Source: Lysinibacillus telephonicus
GTDB taxonomy: Bacteria; Bacillota; Bacilli; Bacillales_A; Planococcaceae
Length of the DNA stretch: 64,000 nt
Direction of reading: 5' to 3'
Assembly: GCF_003966145.1 (NCBI RefSeq)
Contig: NZ_RXNR01000005.1
Span: 1 to 64,000, forward strand
Of the stretch, positions 19,801 to 29,238 are shown in pieces. The position numbers and the translations under genes were made by a program. The stretch's first letter is position 1. Each line of letters opens with the position of its first letter. Below the pieces are notes generated by a model. It was not told the DNA's origin. It made no database searches and saw only the letters and a list, made by a program, of their open reading frames with translations.

Positions 19801-20757
19801 TTATAGTTCCTGCTCTGTGTAGGCTTGGATTACTTTTGCTACGAGTGGGTGACGAACAACGTCTCCAGCTTCGAGAGTTTGAAAATGTATATCCTTTACA
19901 TATTTCAATGTACGTTCCGCAACAATTAGGCCTGATTCGGTATTCTTTGGTAAATCAATTTGTGATTTATCTCCCGTAATGACCATCTTTGAGCCAAAAC
20001 CTAAACGTGTTAAAAACATTTTCATTTGCATATGTGTTGTATTTTGTGCCTCATCTAAAATAACAAATGCATCGTCCAACGTACGGCCGCGCATATAAGC
20101 AAGTGGTGCAATTTCAATTGTTCCACGTTCTATTAGCCGTTGTGTTTGTTCTGACCCATATATATCATGCAGCGCATCATATAGGGGACGTAAATAAGGA
20201 TCCACTTTTTCCTTTAAATCACCTGGTAAAAATCCTAGTGATTCCCCTGCTTCTACAGCAGGTCGTGTTAAAATAATTCGTTTAACATGGCCATTTTTCA
20301 AACTTTGTGTTGCCATTACAACAGCTAAATACGTTTTTCCTGTACCTGCTGGACCGATACCAAAAACTAGGTCATTATGACGAATCGCTTTTATGTACTC
20401 GCGCTGACCAATTGTTTTTGCTCGAATTGGCTTTCCTTTATGATTTCTTGCTATTTCTTCCTCATATAATTCAGCAAAATATTCAATTGTCCCTTTATTC
20501 ACCATTTCAATTGCGGTTGCAACGTCACGCAAATCTATATTAATTCCTTTTCGAATTACTTTAAGCAGTGCCAGCATAAGTTCGGTAACCTGCTGCTTAT
20601 GAGCTTCTTCTCCAGCTATTTGAATTACTTCACCACGAGTAATAATTTGAACATGAAATGTTTCTTCAATTAGTTTTAAATTCGCATCAGACATACCAAG
20701 TAACATTACTGCTTCATTTGGGTTTTCAACTTGTAATTCCGATAATTGTTCTGACAT
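19801..20757 (-). CDS. phoH: PhoH-family ATPase
   Basis: A P-loop ATPase/RNA helicase-like protein that usually travels with ybeY and is thought to act in RNA or ribosome metabolism. The 318-residue protein has an N-terminal KH-like domain (VMLLGMSDANLKLIEETF), Walker A GPAGTGKTY near residue 139, AFVILDEAQNT (Walker B) and the ITGDKSQ sensor. It follows yqfD by 3 bp. Confidence 0.95.
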   Translation of the reverse strand: MSEQLSELQVENPNEAVMLLGMSDANLKLIEETFHVQIITRGEVIQIAGEEAHKQQVTELMLALLKVIRKGINIDLRDVATAIEMVNKGTIEYFAELYEEEIARNHKGKPIRAKTIGQREYIKAIRHNDLVFGIGPAGTGKTYLAVVMATQSLKNGHVKRIILTRPAVEAGESLGFLPGDLKEKVDPYLRPLYDALHDIYGSEQTQRLIERGTIEIAPLAYMRGRTLDDAFVILDEAQNTTHMQMKMFLTRLGFGSKMVITGDKSQIDLPKNTESGLIVAERTLKYVKDIHFQTLEAGDVVRHPLVAKVIQAYTEQEL

Positions 20758-20760
20758 AAA

Positions 20761-21885
20761 TCAATCTCCTTGGTCAATTGGGTAATTTCTCGCAATATTT
20801 TCATTTACCAAAAATAGGACTTTCCCTTTAACTTTATCATCATCGAATGTAACGTGCAAAATGTTTTCTTTTTTTATAACCGTTTTCGGTGGTAAAGATT
20901 TTAAAATTTTTTCGTGCAATAGTGGCAAGATAAACGATTCGATTTGTTCTTCTGTTATCTCTTCCGTAACAGCAATATACTTTTGAGTCCTTTTGATTTC
21001 GATAAATCTTGAAAGCCATTCTGGTAAATCGACTTTTTGAAACGATTTTCCCTGCTCCTTTTCATTATTAATTTTGAAATCAAATGTCCACTCTCTATTA
21101 CTAGCTGAAATGAATTTTACAGTTCTAGGAATCGTAAATTCTGTTTCTAGCCAGTAATCAGCATACACTTCACCTTCAGCACCAACTACTATAGATTTAT
21201 CTCCAACTGTAATTACCCCTGAAACAAGTGTATCCCCTTCATATACAGTTGTATTCGGTGAAACGCGACGTTCTCCACTAGAAATTTCGAAATGTGTAAT
21301 AACACCGCTTTTTGCAGCCACTAAATGATTTTTCTTATTGCTTATATTATCTTTATTATCAGTTATTGGTGCGAGCTGTGGTGCTATCGTCATGCTGCTG
21401 CCATTTTTTAGAATATGCACCCAAGATAGATCTCTAATCTCTTCCATAATAGTTTGTCTAATTTCAAAATCCGACTTCACTTGATGTTTAAAAATAGGCC
21501 CTTTTAAAGCTAGCTTCTCTTCAATAACCTCTTCAACCGCAACTCTCATTTCAGGTGTTTCTGCCTCAACACTTATTTTCCAAACAATTTGTGAACAAAT
21601 AATCGGAATACTAATTAACAATAATAATCCAATTACTGTCCAGCTATTTTTTTGAAAAATTCGAGATACTTGTAAATAACGAATTTTAACCTTAAGTTCA
21701 TACTTTTTTCTTGAAGCACGTACGATTGAAAGATCCTTTCTCGCAATTTCAAATTTTATCTCATTCTCTAGATGTGTTATATTTTTAATTTTAACTTTTT
21801 TTGAATGTAGATGCTGTATAAAAGCATTTGCTGCTCCTTTTCTTGTAACACTTATTTCAACAGGACGATTATCGTATTTTTTCAT
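20761..21885 (-). CDS. yqfD: Sporulation protein YqfD
   Basis: A 374-residue sporulation protein of the YqfD family, needed in B. subtilis for efficient spore formation; biochemical role unknown. There is a cytoplasmic N-terminal domain (~90 residues), one membrane helix at about residues 93-113 (VIGLLLLISIPIICSQIVW) and a large extracytoplasmic domain with a repeated beta structure. It overlaps yqfC by 17 bp, which fits their joint appearance in sporulating Bacillales. Confidence 0.93.
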   Translation of the reverse strand: MKKYDNRPVEISVTRKGAANAFIQHLHSKKVKIKNITHLENEIKFEIARKDLSIVRASRKKYELKVKIRYLQVSRIFQKNSWTVIGLLLLISIPIICSQIVWKISVEAETPEMRVAVEEVIEEKLALKGPIFKHQVKSDFEIRQTIMEEIRDLSWVHILKNGSSMTIAPQLAPITDNKDNISNKKNHLVAAKSGVITHFEISSGERRVSPNTTVYEGDTLVSGVITVGDKSIVVGAEGEVYADYWLETEFTIPRTVKFISASNREWTFDFKINNEKEQGKSFQKVDLPEWLSRFIEIKRTQKYIAVTEEITEEQIESFILPLLHEKILKSLPPKTVIKKENILHVTFDDDKVKGKVLFLVNENIARNYPIDQGD

Positions 21886-22123
21886 ATGGACTCACCTGTC
21901 GTTTCATTTCAATATTTAACAGCTCTTCTACATGTATTATAAATTCTTCTTCTTTTAACACATCTATATGTACACGTTTTGCTTTTATTAACACAGAAAA
22001 ATCCTCATAAAGAAATGAACAATGTTTTTCTGAAGCCTCCAGAAATTTATATGTTCCAATTATTCGCAATTGGCGACAATTTATCATTTCAATTAATGGA
22101 TCAGTTTGAAATAACTTTTTCAA
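21869..22123 (-). CDS. yqfC: Sporulation protein YqfC
   Basis: A short 84-residue protein of the YabP/YqfC family. Its start is a TTG (MKKLFQTDP); no better codon with a ribosome binding site is available. The site AAAGGGGGC lies 9 bases upstream and falls inside a strong hairpin (22131-22170), so initiation may be repressed. The gene overlaps yqfD by 17 bp. Only the family role in sporulation is known. Confidence 0.9.
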   Translation of the reverse strand: MKKLFQTDPLIEMINCRQLRIIGTYKFLEASEKHCSFLYEDFSVLIKAKRVHIDVLKEEEFIIHVEELLNIEMKRQVSPYEKIR

Positions 22124-22130
22124 TTAAAAT

Positions 22131-22170
22131 GCCCCCTTTCGCAAAGTATATGCTTTGAAAAAGGGGGGCA
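22131..22170 (-). promoter_or_regulatory. Hairpin covering the yqfC ribosome binding site
   Basis: Minus strand: GCCCCCCTTTTTCAAAG, loop GCATATA, CTTTGCGAAAGGGGGC. The right arm contains the AAAGGGGG ribosome binding site of yqfC, whose TTG start follows 8 bases later. No good T tract follows, so it is better explained as a translation control hairpin than as a terminator, although some termination is possible. Confidence 0.6.
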
Positions 22171-22213
22171 TGAATTTAATAATGTAAATAATAGTTTCGA
22201 AACCTCTTCATCA

Positions 22214-22708
22214 TTACCGCTGCTTTGCCTTTGGAGGACCTAATATTTCTGTAGTAATAATTGCTTGCACCAATGCTTCTCTTGTAGTTGGGACAATGCT
22301 TCCAATTTCTTTCTGTTTAATCTTATCCAATGAATGATTTGAAGGTGCTTCTTTCGTTGACCGAACCGAACGATTAACATCAAGTGTTGGTCTAGTAACA
22401 GATCTAGTTTGATTCGATTCTACTTCATTGAAGGAATTATGAGATTTTGCATCCTCCAGTTTTTCTTTTGCTTTTCCAGAAGTTTGTGTATTTGTCGTAT
22501 CACTTAGCTTCTGAAAAATTTCACTGGCAAAATCCTCGAGCGACTTTGTTGTCGTTCGACCGGTCTCTTTTTGTTTCGGTTGATCGAACATTTGGGTATT
22601 TGGTTTATTATTAAATGGAGGCATAGGCTTTTGCTGTTTCGTCTTTTTATTTCCACTTAATAAAGAGCTAATGACAAAAAGCGCCACCATTAACAATATA
22701 GTTCCCAT
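22214..22708 (-). CDS. Small membrane-anchored protein, function unknown
   Basis: A 164-residue protein I do not recognise by name. It has a single N-terminal hydrophobic helix (TILLMVALFVISSLLSG, residues about 3-19) and then a low-complexity, charged and Gln/Ser/Thr-rich region, with a more ordered 25-residue C-terminal end (TTREALVQAIITTEILGPPKAKQR). The ATG at 22708 is preferred because AAGGGAG sits upstream; longer starts overlap it. It follows floA by 15 bp, so it is probably co-transcribed with nfeD-floA, and may be a membrane partner. Confidence 0.75.
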   Translation of the reverse strand: MGTILLMVALFVISSLLSGNKKTKQQKPMPPFNNKPNTQMFDQPKQKETGRTTTKSLEDFASEIFQKLSDTTNTQTSGKAKEKLEDAKSHNSFNEVESNQTRSVTRPTLDVNRSVRSTKEAPSNHSLDKIKQKEIGSIVPTTREALVQAIITTEILGPPKAKQR

Positions 22709-22744
22709 CTCGCTAAACACTCCCTTCAAAGGTGTGTATTGTGA

Positions 22745-23743
22745 TTATTTTTCAGGTGCATCAGGTTTATCGTTCGTTACCTTTGCAATTGAATCTCTCA
22801 TGGAAGTATCTGCTTGAATATTTTTATAATTCATGTAATCCATAATTCCAAAATTACCAGAACGCAATGCCTCTGCCATCGCCATTGGAACCTCAGCTTC
22901 AGCTTCGACTACTTTTGCTTTCATTTCCTGAACTTTTGCAACCATCTCTTGCTCTTTTGCAACAGCCATTGCTCGGCGTTCTTCAGCTTTTGCTTGTGCA
23001 ATGTTTTTATCTGCTTGCGCTTGTTCTATTTGTAATTCTGCACCAATATTTTTGCCGACATCAACATCTGCAATATCAATGGATAAAATTTCAAAAGCTG
23101 TTCCAGAATCTAAACCTTTCGATAGAACAGTTTGTGAAATTAAATCTGGGTTTTCTAATACTTTGGAATGACTTTCAGATGACCCGATTGTACTAACAAT
23201 ACCTTCACCAACACGAGCAATAATTGTATCTTCACCAGCACCACCAACTAATCGGTCAAGATTTGCACGTACTGTAATACGAGCCTTAGCTTTTACCTCA
23301 ATCCCGTTAATTGCTACACCAGCAATAAAAGGTGTTTCAATTACTTTTGGGTTTACTGACATTTGAACAGCTTCTAATACATCACGTCCAGCTAAATCTA
23401 TAGCTGCACAACGCTCAAAGGATAATTCAATATTAGCACGCTGAGCTGCTATTAAAGCGTTAATTACGCGGTCTACATTACCACCAGCTAAATAATGTGA
23501 TTCTAATTGGTTTATTGTAACATTTAAACCTGCTTTATGTGCTTTGATTAATGGGTTAATTATACGTGCTGGAATTACACGACGTAATCTCATCCCAATT
23601 AATGTGAAAATACTAACTCGCACACCAGCTGCAAGAGCACTAATCCATAGTGCAATTGGAACAAATGTTAGGATTACAGATAATACAATGATAATTAAAA
23701 CGATTGTTATAATTAAACTAATTGCTGCTGCATCGATAATCAT
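22745..23743 (-). CDS. floA: Flotillin-like protein FloA
   Basis: A 332-residue flotillin-like protein of functional membrane microdomains. Two hydrophobic segments (about residues 8-46) anchor it, followed by the SPFH-like region with repeated [23 protein letters not shown] and a C-terminal Ala/Glu/Lys-rich coiled coil ([20 protein letters not shown] ...). It overlaps nfeD by 4 bp, the typical NfeD-flotillin pair. Confidence 0.95.
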   Translation of the reverse strand: MIIDAAAISLIITIVLIIIVLSVILTFVPIALWISALAAGVRVSIFTLIGMRLRRVIPARIINPLIKAHKAGLNVTINQLESHYLAGGNVDRVINALIAAQRANIELSFERCAAIDLAGRDVLEAVQMSVNPKVIETPFIAGVAINGIEVKAKARITVRANLDRLVGGAGEDTIIARVGEGIVSTIGSSESHSKVLENPDLISQTVLSKGLDSGTAFEILSIDIADVDVGKNIGAELQIEQAQADKNIAQAKAEERRAMAVAKEQEMVAKVQEMKAKVVEAEAEVPMAMAEALRSGNFGIMDYMNYKNIQADTSMRDSIAKVTNDKPDAPEK

Positions 23744-25071
23744 TCTTCTTCAACTCCCTTATTTATTTCTCTTACTACAATGCGTGAACCTTCTACTTGA
23801 ATCACTTCAACTTTTTTATTGGAACCGATAAAGCTTCCTTCTGACACTGCATCGATTCTTTCATTATCAACTACAATCGTTCCCGCTGGGCGAAGAGGTG
23901 TTATTGTTGTGCCTGCTTTTCCTAGCAAGTCGATACGATTCACATTGGAAACATATCCTTCCTCAGTAGTTGTAGCATCCCTCAAAATGAGCTTATTAAA
24001 GACATGTAAGTTTTTCCCTAAAAACTTCATTATTATCACCATCCCTATTACTGCAATAAACAGTGCGATTAAAATTGAATACGCCATATGAACCACACTT
24101 TCACCTGCAAATAATAAACTAATAATCATAAGCGCCCCGCCAATTATACCAATAATTCCTCCTGGTACGAATAATTCAGCAATAAGCAATATAAACCCAA
24201 TAACAAATATTAAAATAGATTCATATCCTGCAAACCCAGCAACTGTATGACCAAAAAAGAATGCAGCGAAAGACAAAAGTCCAATTAGTCCGGGTATACC
24301 GAACCCTGGAGAAAACAATTCAATTACTAAACAAAGGCTCGCAATTGATAATAGAACTGTTACAACAATAGGGTTTGTTATAAATCTTGCCAATTTTTCT
24401 GCAAAGGTCGGTTCAATGGACACAATTTCACTATTAGAATGCCCTATTTTTTCAAGAAGCTCATCAAAATTTGCAACAGTTGCTTTTGAATATTCTACTT
24501 TAAATGCTTCTTCTGCTGATAATGTCAAAAGTTTTCCTGAAGGAGCACGATATTCAGGCAAATGCACTGACTTATCAGCCATTGCTTGAGCATATCTAGT
24601 ATCTTTCCCTGAGGATTCTGCTGCTGCTACCATTGCACTAATCCATGCACTATTCGCCTTTTCATGTGCAGTATTTCCTTGTCCATCAATAATTGCAGCT
24701 GCACCAATTGTTCCATTTGGCACCATATAAATTTCATCAGCATGAAGAGCTAAGAAGGCACCTGCTGAATACGCTTTCGAATTAATAAATGCAATAGTTT
24801 CAATATCAGCTTCATCGATTAATTTTGCAATGTCTTCTGCAGCATCAACATAGCCGCCAGGGGTATGTATTTCTAAAACAATTGTTTCTGCATTCGAATC
24901 AATCGCTTCCTTATAAGCTCTTTCTAAAAAAGCTTTTAAACCTTTTTCAACTTCATTCTCAATTTTAACATGACAAACTTTTCCATCTGCATGAGCAGTT
25001 AAGGTTGGTGATAATAATAAAAAAGAAATAAATAATAATATAATCCAATGTATGCCTTTTGAATGTCTCAT
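23740..25071 (-). CDS. yqeZ: NfeD-type membrane-bound ClpP-class serine protease
   Basis: A 443-residue NfeD1b protein: signal peptide (residues 1-28, cleaved after AHA), ClpP-like domain with the nucleophile in [14 protein letters not shown] and a basic residue near IGAAAIID, four hydrophobic helices (about residues 235-350) and a soluble OB-fold C-terminal domain. It is the first gene of the nfeD-floA-unknown-yqfC-yqfD-phoH string. The start at 25071 is placed with GGAGG 7 bases upstream. In B. subtilis yqeY lies between rpsU and yqeZ; here it is absent. Confidence 0.92.
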   Translation of the reverse strand: MRHSKGIHWIILLFISFLLLSPTLTAHADGKVCHVKIENEVEKGLKAFLERAYKEAIDSNAETIVLEIHTPGGYVDAAEDIAKLIDEADIETIAFINSKAYSAGAFLALHADEIYMVPNGTIGAAAIIDGQGNTAHEKANSAWISAMVAAAESSGKDTRYAQAMADKSVHLPEYRAPSGKLLTLSAEEAFKVEYSKATVANFDELLEKIGHSNSEIVSIEPTFAEKLARFITNPIVVTVLLSIASLCLVIELFSPGFGIPGLIGLLSFAAFFFGHTVAGFAGYESILIFVIGFILLIAELFVPGGIIGIIGGALMIISLLFAGESVVHMAYSILIALFIAVIGMVIIMKFLGKNLHVFNKLILRDATTTEEGYVSNVNRIDLLGKAGTTITPLRPAGTIVVDNERIDAVSEGSFIGSNKKVEVIQVEGSRIVVREINKGVEEE

Positions 25072-25244
25072 TTCCACCCTCCTTCCATAGAAACCCGCTG
25101 ATAGTTTATTTACGGATTAAAATTGAAAAGGTTTCAAAAAGTATTTATCTTACTTTATTTTATACATTTTTCAATATAAATTCTAAAATTATCTATAATA
25201 TATCTATAAAAAGATCAATCATTTAATTTTTCCATAAATGTAAA

Positions 25245-25282
25245 ATACCCTAGTATCTGTAGATCTACAAATACTAGGGTAT
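25245..25282. terminator. rpsU terminator
   Basis: Long perfect palindrome ATACCCTAGTAT ... ATACTAGGGTAT with an inner GTAGATCTAC stem; flanked by T runs on both strands. Confidence 0.9.
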
Positions 25283-25345
25283 ATCATTTTTTTCCTTAGT
25301 GAATCATAAAATTGCGTGTTATGAACGTAGGGATTGTCTAGGAAA

Positions 25346-25519
25346 TTACCACTTACGTTTACGTGCAGCTTCTGATTTCTTTTTACGTTTTACGCTCGGT
25401 TTTTCATAAAATTCGCGTTTTCTTACCTCTTGAATTGTACCACTTTTAGATACAGTACGTTTGAAGCGGCGAAGAGCATCTTCAAGCGATTCGTTTTTTC
25501 TAACGACAGTTTTTGACAT
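25346..25519 (-). CDS. rpsU: Ribosomal protein bS21
   Basis: A 57-residue small-subunit protein, [20 protein letters not shown] at the N-terminus and a highly basic tail ([14 protein letters not shown]). Start at 25519 with GGAGGG upstream; longer frames have no initiation signal. Its terminator at 25245 separates it from nfeD. In B. subtilis yqeY and yqeZ follow; here only the nfeD (yqeZ) gene does. Confidence 0.96.
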   Translation of the reverse strand: MSKTVVRKNESLEDALRRFKRTVSKSGTIQEVRKREFYEKPSVKRKKKSEAARKRKW

Positions 25520-25629
25520 CTCTCTTTCCCTCCCTCCGAACACACGTCAATACACAAAAAACTCTGGTTACTTGTGTACTAAAGAATTATATCGTATCCT
25601 CTACCTACAGTCAATAGTAAGAATTCGAT

Positions 25630-26298
25630 TTAATAGTTAGATTCGGAAGTTAAGCCATTCATGATTGCTACACCAGAGCTTGCACCAATTCGAGTAGCAC
25701 CTGCTTCTATCATTTTTTGCATATCTTCTAGACTTCGCACTCCACCAGAAGCTTTAACACCGAGTTCTGGCCCAACAGTTTTACGCATAAGCGCTACATC
25801 TTCACTAGTTGCACCGCCAGTTGAAAACCCTGTTGAAGTTTTAACAAAATCAGCACCAGCTTCTACAGAAAGTTCACATGCTTTTACTTTTTCTTCATCT
25901 GTAAGTAAACAAGTTTCAATAATTACTTTCACTAAAGTACCATTTGCCGCATCTACTACAGCTTTAATATCATCACGAACGACTTCAAATTCTTTATCTT
26001 TCAAGGCGCCGATGTTGATAACCATATCTATTTCTTGCGCACCATTGGCAATTGCATTTTTTGTTTCAAACGCTTTTACTTCAGACGTTGTCGCACCTAA
26101 TGGGAAGCCAATAACAGTACAAACTTTTACATTTGTATTTGCTAATAGCTGCGAGCTTAAACTAACCCAAGTTGGATTTACACAAACTGAAGCAAACTCA
26201 TATTTTTTTGCTTCTTCACATAATTTTTCAATTTGATCTCGAGTTGCATCTGCTTTTAAAAGTGTATGATCGATCATTGAAGCATAATTTTGAGTCAT
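25630..26298 (-). CDS. deoC: Deoxyribose-phosphate aldolase
   Basis: Class I aldolase that cleaves 2-deoxyribose-5-phosphate to acetaldehyde and glyceraldehyde-3-phosphate in nucleoside breakdown. The 222-residue protein has the active-site lysine in [25 protein letters not shown] near the start of the barrel and the C-terminal [20 protein letters not shown]. It stands alone between rpsU and mtaB; ordinary length. Confidence 0.96.
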   Translation of the reverse strand: MTQNYASMIDHTLLKADATRDQIEKLCEEAKKYEFASVCVNPTWVSLSSQLLANTNVKVCTVIGFPLGATTSEVKAFETKNAIANGAQEIDMVINIGALKDKEFEVVRDDIKAVVDAANGTLVKVIIETCLLTDEEKVKACELSVEAGADFVKTSTGFSTGGATSEDVALMRKTVGPELGVKASGGVRSLEDMQKMIEAGATRIGASSGVAIMNGLTSESNY

Positions 26299-26445
26299 AG
26301 ATATTACTCCTTTTTATTTTTAAGTTGTCCGTACCTCTCCTATAATACCATTATTTTATAGAATTGCGAAATGACAGAAATTTAAAAGAAATTAAATAAG
26401 CTAGTTCTAATGACAACCTTTACGCTTATTAATAATTTTATTCAT

Positions 26446-26485
26446 AAAAACAGGCAAAACCATAATTCGGTTTTACCTGTTTTTA
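26446..26485 (-). terminator. mtaB terminator
   Basis: AAAACAGG(C)AAAACC and GGTTTTACCTGTTTT form a stem with T-rich flanks on both strands; it lies about 65-100 bases beyond the mtaB stop and upstream of deoC. Confidence 0.85.
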
Positions 26486-26548
26486 GTAGTAATCTAATTG
26501 TTTTTAATAGATAATCTCAACTTATTAAGCTAAGAATTTTCTAGTTTT

Positions 26549-27898
26549 TTATTGAACTTGTTCTTCTAAAACTCTTACAAACTGACCTTCGTTGTATGGG
26601 TAGCCAGCCTTTACAATTTTCACTTTAATAAGTTTTCCTATTAAATCTTCGCTGCCTTCAAAGACAACTCGTAAATAGTTATCTGTGTATCCCACGAAAA
26701 GATTATCTTGTTCGGATTCCTTATATTGCTCTTCAGGTATTATTTCTAGTACTTCTCCTTCAAAACGAGAAGCATATTCTTTAGCTAATTGATCGTTTAA
26801 TGTTAACAAACGATGTACACGTTCATTTTTAACTTCCTCATCTACTTGGTCTTCCATACGTGCTGCAGGAGTTCCTGTACGTTTTGAGAATGGGAATACA
26901 TGAAGTTCTGCAAATTTATGTTTTGCAATAAAGTTATACGTTTCCATAAATTCCTCTTCAGTTTCGCCAGGGAAACCTACAATTACATCAGAAGTAATTG
27001 CTAAATCCGGCAGTGCTTCATTTAAACGTTCTAAACGCTCTGCGAAGAAATCCATCGTATATTTACGACGCATACGTTTTAACACTGTATCTGATCCAGA
27101 TTGAATTGGAATGTGCAAATGTCTAACAACAATCTTCGAATTTTTTAATACATCAATTACTTCGTCTGTTAATTGAGAAGCTTCAATTGATGAAATACGT
27201 AAACGTTTTAAACCTTTTACATTTGCTTCTAAATCACGAAGCAACTGTGCTAGATTATAGTCTTTAAGATCTTGGCCATAACCGCCTGTATGAATACCTG
27301 TAAGTACGATTTCATAATAACCAGCATCTACAAGTTGTTGTGCCTGTTTAATTACTTCTTGTGGGTCCCGTGAACGCATTAAACCACGTGCCCAAGGAAT
27401 TATACAAAATGTACAGAAGTTGTTGCAGCCCTCTTGAATTTTAAGTGATGCACGTGTACGGTCTGTAAAATAAGGTACATCTAATTCTTCGTAAACACGA
27501 TTTTTCATAATGTTGCGGACTGCATTTATTGGCTGGCGTTCTTGTCTGTATTGGTCAATATATCCAAGCATTTTTTGACGATCTTGGGTACCGACAACAA
27601 TATCAACACCTGGGATTGCCATAATTTCTGCAGGAGAAGTTTGTGCATAGCATCCTGTTACACAAATGACAGCATCAGGATTTTGACGAACAGCACGACG
27701 AATCACTTGACGTGATTTTTTATCCCCTGTATTTGTTACAGTACATGTATTGATTACATAAACGTCTGCTTGATGTTCAAAATCAGTACGTTCATATCCT
27801 TGTTCTTTAAAAAGCTGCCATATAGCTTCTGTTTCGTAATGGTTTACTTTACAACCTAAAGTATATAGAGATACGGTTTTCGGACGCTCGTAACTCAT
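26549..27898 (-). CDS. mtaB: tRNA threonylcarbamoyladenosine methylthiotransferase MtaB
   Basis: Radical-SAM methylthiotransferase that converts t6A37 to ms2t6A37 in tRNAs reading ANN codons. The 449-residue protein has an N-terminal UPF0004 domain with Cys residues TLGCKVNHYE, VINTCTVTN and CVTGCYAQ (a second iron-sulphur cluster), a radical-SAM core with the cluster motif CNNFCTFC near residue 157 and a C-terminal TRAM domain (about 375-445). In Bacillus it is next to rsmE; here the ger operon and the phage tail region lie between the two. Confidence 0.95.
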   Translation of the reverse strand: MSYERPKTVSLYTLGCKVNHYETEAIWQLFKEQGYERTDFEHQADVYVINTCTVTNTGDKKSRQVIRRAVRQNPDAVICVTGCYAQTSPAEIMAIPGVDIVVGTQDRQKMLGYIDQYRQERQPINAVRNIMKNRVYEELDVPYFTDRTRASLKIQEGCNNFCTFCIIPWARGLMRSRDPQEVIKQAQQLVDAGYYEIVLTGIHTGGYGQDLKDYNLAQLLRDLEANVKGLKRLRISSIEASQLTDEVIDVLKNSKIVVRHLHIPIQSGSDTVLKRMRRKYTMDFFAERLERLNEALPDLAITSDVIVGFPGETEEEFMETYNFIAKHKFAELHVFPFSKRTGTPAARMEDQVDEEVKNERVHRLLTLNDQLAKEYASRFEGEVLEIIPEEQYKESEQDNLFVGYTDNYLRVVFEGSEDLIGKLIKVKIVKAGYPYNEGQFVRVLEEQVQ

Positions 27899-28098
27899 AA
27901 TCTATATCATCCTTTCAATAGTTCACCTACAAATAATAACGTTTTTAATAATAACATAAAATTTTGTGTTGAGCCTACTTTTGCATCATTTTAAAAGAAA
28001 ACCCTATTACTCGTTCTGTTTTCTGGTTAAAGTATCCGTATCTGATTATTATTACTGGTATAAGCAATTTTTTAAAAAATCTATTTTATCCCATTCTC

Positions 28099-29238
28099 TT
28101 ATTCAATTGTGTCCCTAAAGTTCTTTCTACCCGATGTTAGCTTCTCAATGTTTATTTTTATATTAATTGAATCTTCATCTAATTCAATCTGACCATCTTT
28201 TTGTAGTTTCTTCCATGTCTTTATTTCCTTACGATATAAAATTTCTGATAATTTGAAAACGTCGACATTCATTTCAATAGCAGTCTGGTAGGTTTGTTCA
28301 ATTTCTTTTTTTACTTTCTTCATAATAAGATTCTTAATTTTATCAGATGTTAAATTCCCTTCAAAGCTTCCTAATGAGGCCGTTAAGCGAACATTTATAT
28401 CAAATTTGACATCATTTCCATTAATAATAGGATCTATTTTTACTTTTACATTGCGAAGAACTGCAGAAAAATATTTATCTTCCTCATAAATGGTTGTAAT
28501 TTCTCCTCTTATCGTTTTATTTGATATCCATTGAAGACCGTTCGCTTGATCATCTTTAATATAACCTTTAAATTCATTTGGTGTAATAATGCCAATACCA
28601 CTTATTTCAACGGAAGAAAGCGGTTCGTTCTGAGTTTTCCAGTCTTCCTTTAATTTTATATATGGAATATTCGCTTCGTGAGCAGGCTCGTTAAGATTAA
28701 TAATTAAGTTTCTTATATCTAAAGGTTCTATATATGATTCCTGTTCGAAAGAATTTAAAGGATCTGCAATTTTCGTCAATGTAATCGATTTTTTTAATAA
28801 TGGAAGTGCAAGCAAAAATTCATCTAAAGGTTCATCTGTACAATAAAGCCAAATATTGTACCTCGTATCACTAAAACCAGTTATTGTATTAATAACAGAG
28901 TCAATTCTCCCTTGTTTTAAAGCCGATTCACTAAAAATAATAAATGAAAAATGTCCCCAATAAACCTTTTCATCGATTCCGTGATAAAGTTTGAAAAGTG
29001 CTTCATCAAAAGTTTTTCCTGATGCAGATGACACTTGTGATTGAAAAAGATCTTGATTAGGTTGATCTGTTTTGGCGACATTTGCAAAACTAATAATTTG
29101 AATCGTTGCTTTATATTCTCCATCTTTAAAATCGATACCAGCACCGAAAACATAATACATACGTTCGTTTTCATCCAAATCCCAACAGCCAGCTAGTAAA
29201 AAGGGGATTAAAATAACAAGTAAATATTTTTTAGTCAT
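28099..29238 (-). CDS. Spore germination lipoprotein, GerAC family
   Basis: The 379-residue C subunit of a nutrient germinant receptor. It has a lipoprotein signal peptide (residues 1-17; lipobox LLAGC), so it is lipid-anchored on the outer face of the spore inner membrane, followed by the DENERMYYVFGAGIDF start typical of the family. The ATG at 29238 has GAGAGGA upstream, so the gene overlaps the A-subunit gene by 8 bp; the longer frame is not needed. Confidence 0.93.
   Translation of the reverse strand: MTKKYLLVILIPFLLAGCWDLDENERMYYVFGAGIDFKDGEYKATIQIISFANVAKTDQPNQDLFQSQVSSASGKTFDEALFKLYHGIDEKVYWGHFSFIIFSESALKQGRIDSVINTITGFSDTRYNIWLYCTDEPLDEFLLALPLLKKSITLTKIADPLNSFEQESYIEPLDIRNLIINLNEPAHEANIPYIKLKEDWKTQNEPLSSVEISGIGIITPNEFKGYIKDDQANGLQWISNKTIRGEITTIYEEDKYFSAVLRNVKVKIDPIINGNDVKFDINVRLTASLGSFEGNLTSDKIKNLIMKKVKKEIEQTYQTAIEMNVDVFKLSEILYRKEIKTWKKLQKDGQIELDEDSINIKINIEKLTSGRKNFRDTIE

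Noticed and set aside
23819-24091. Plus-strand frames over nfeD and floA
   Set aside because: These are antisense shadows of well-supported genes with no initiation signal.
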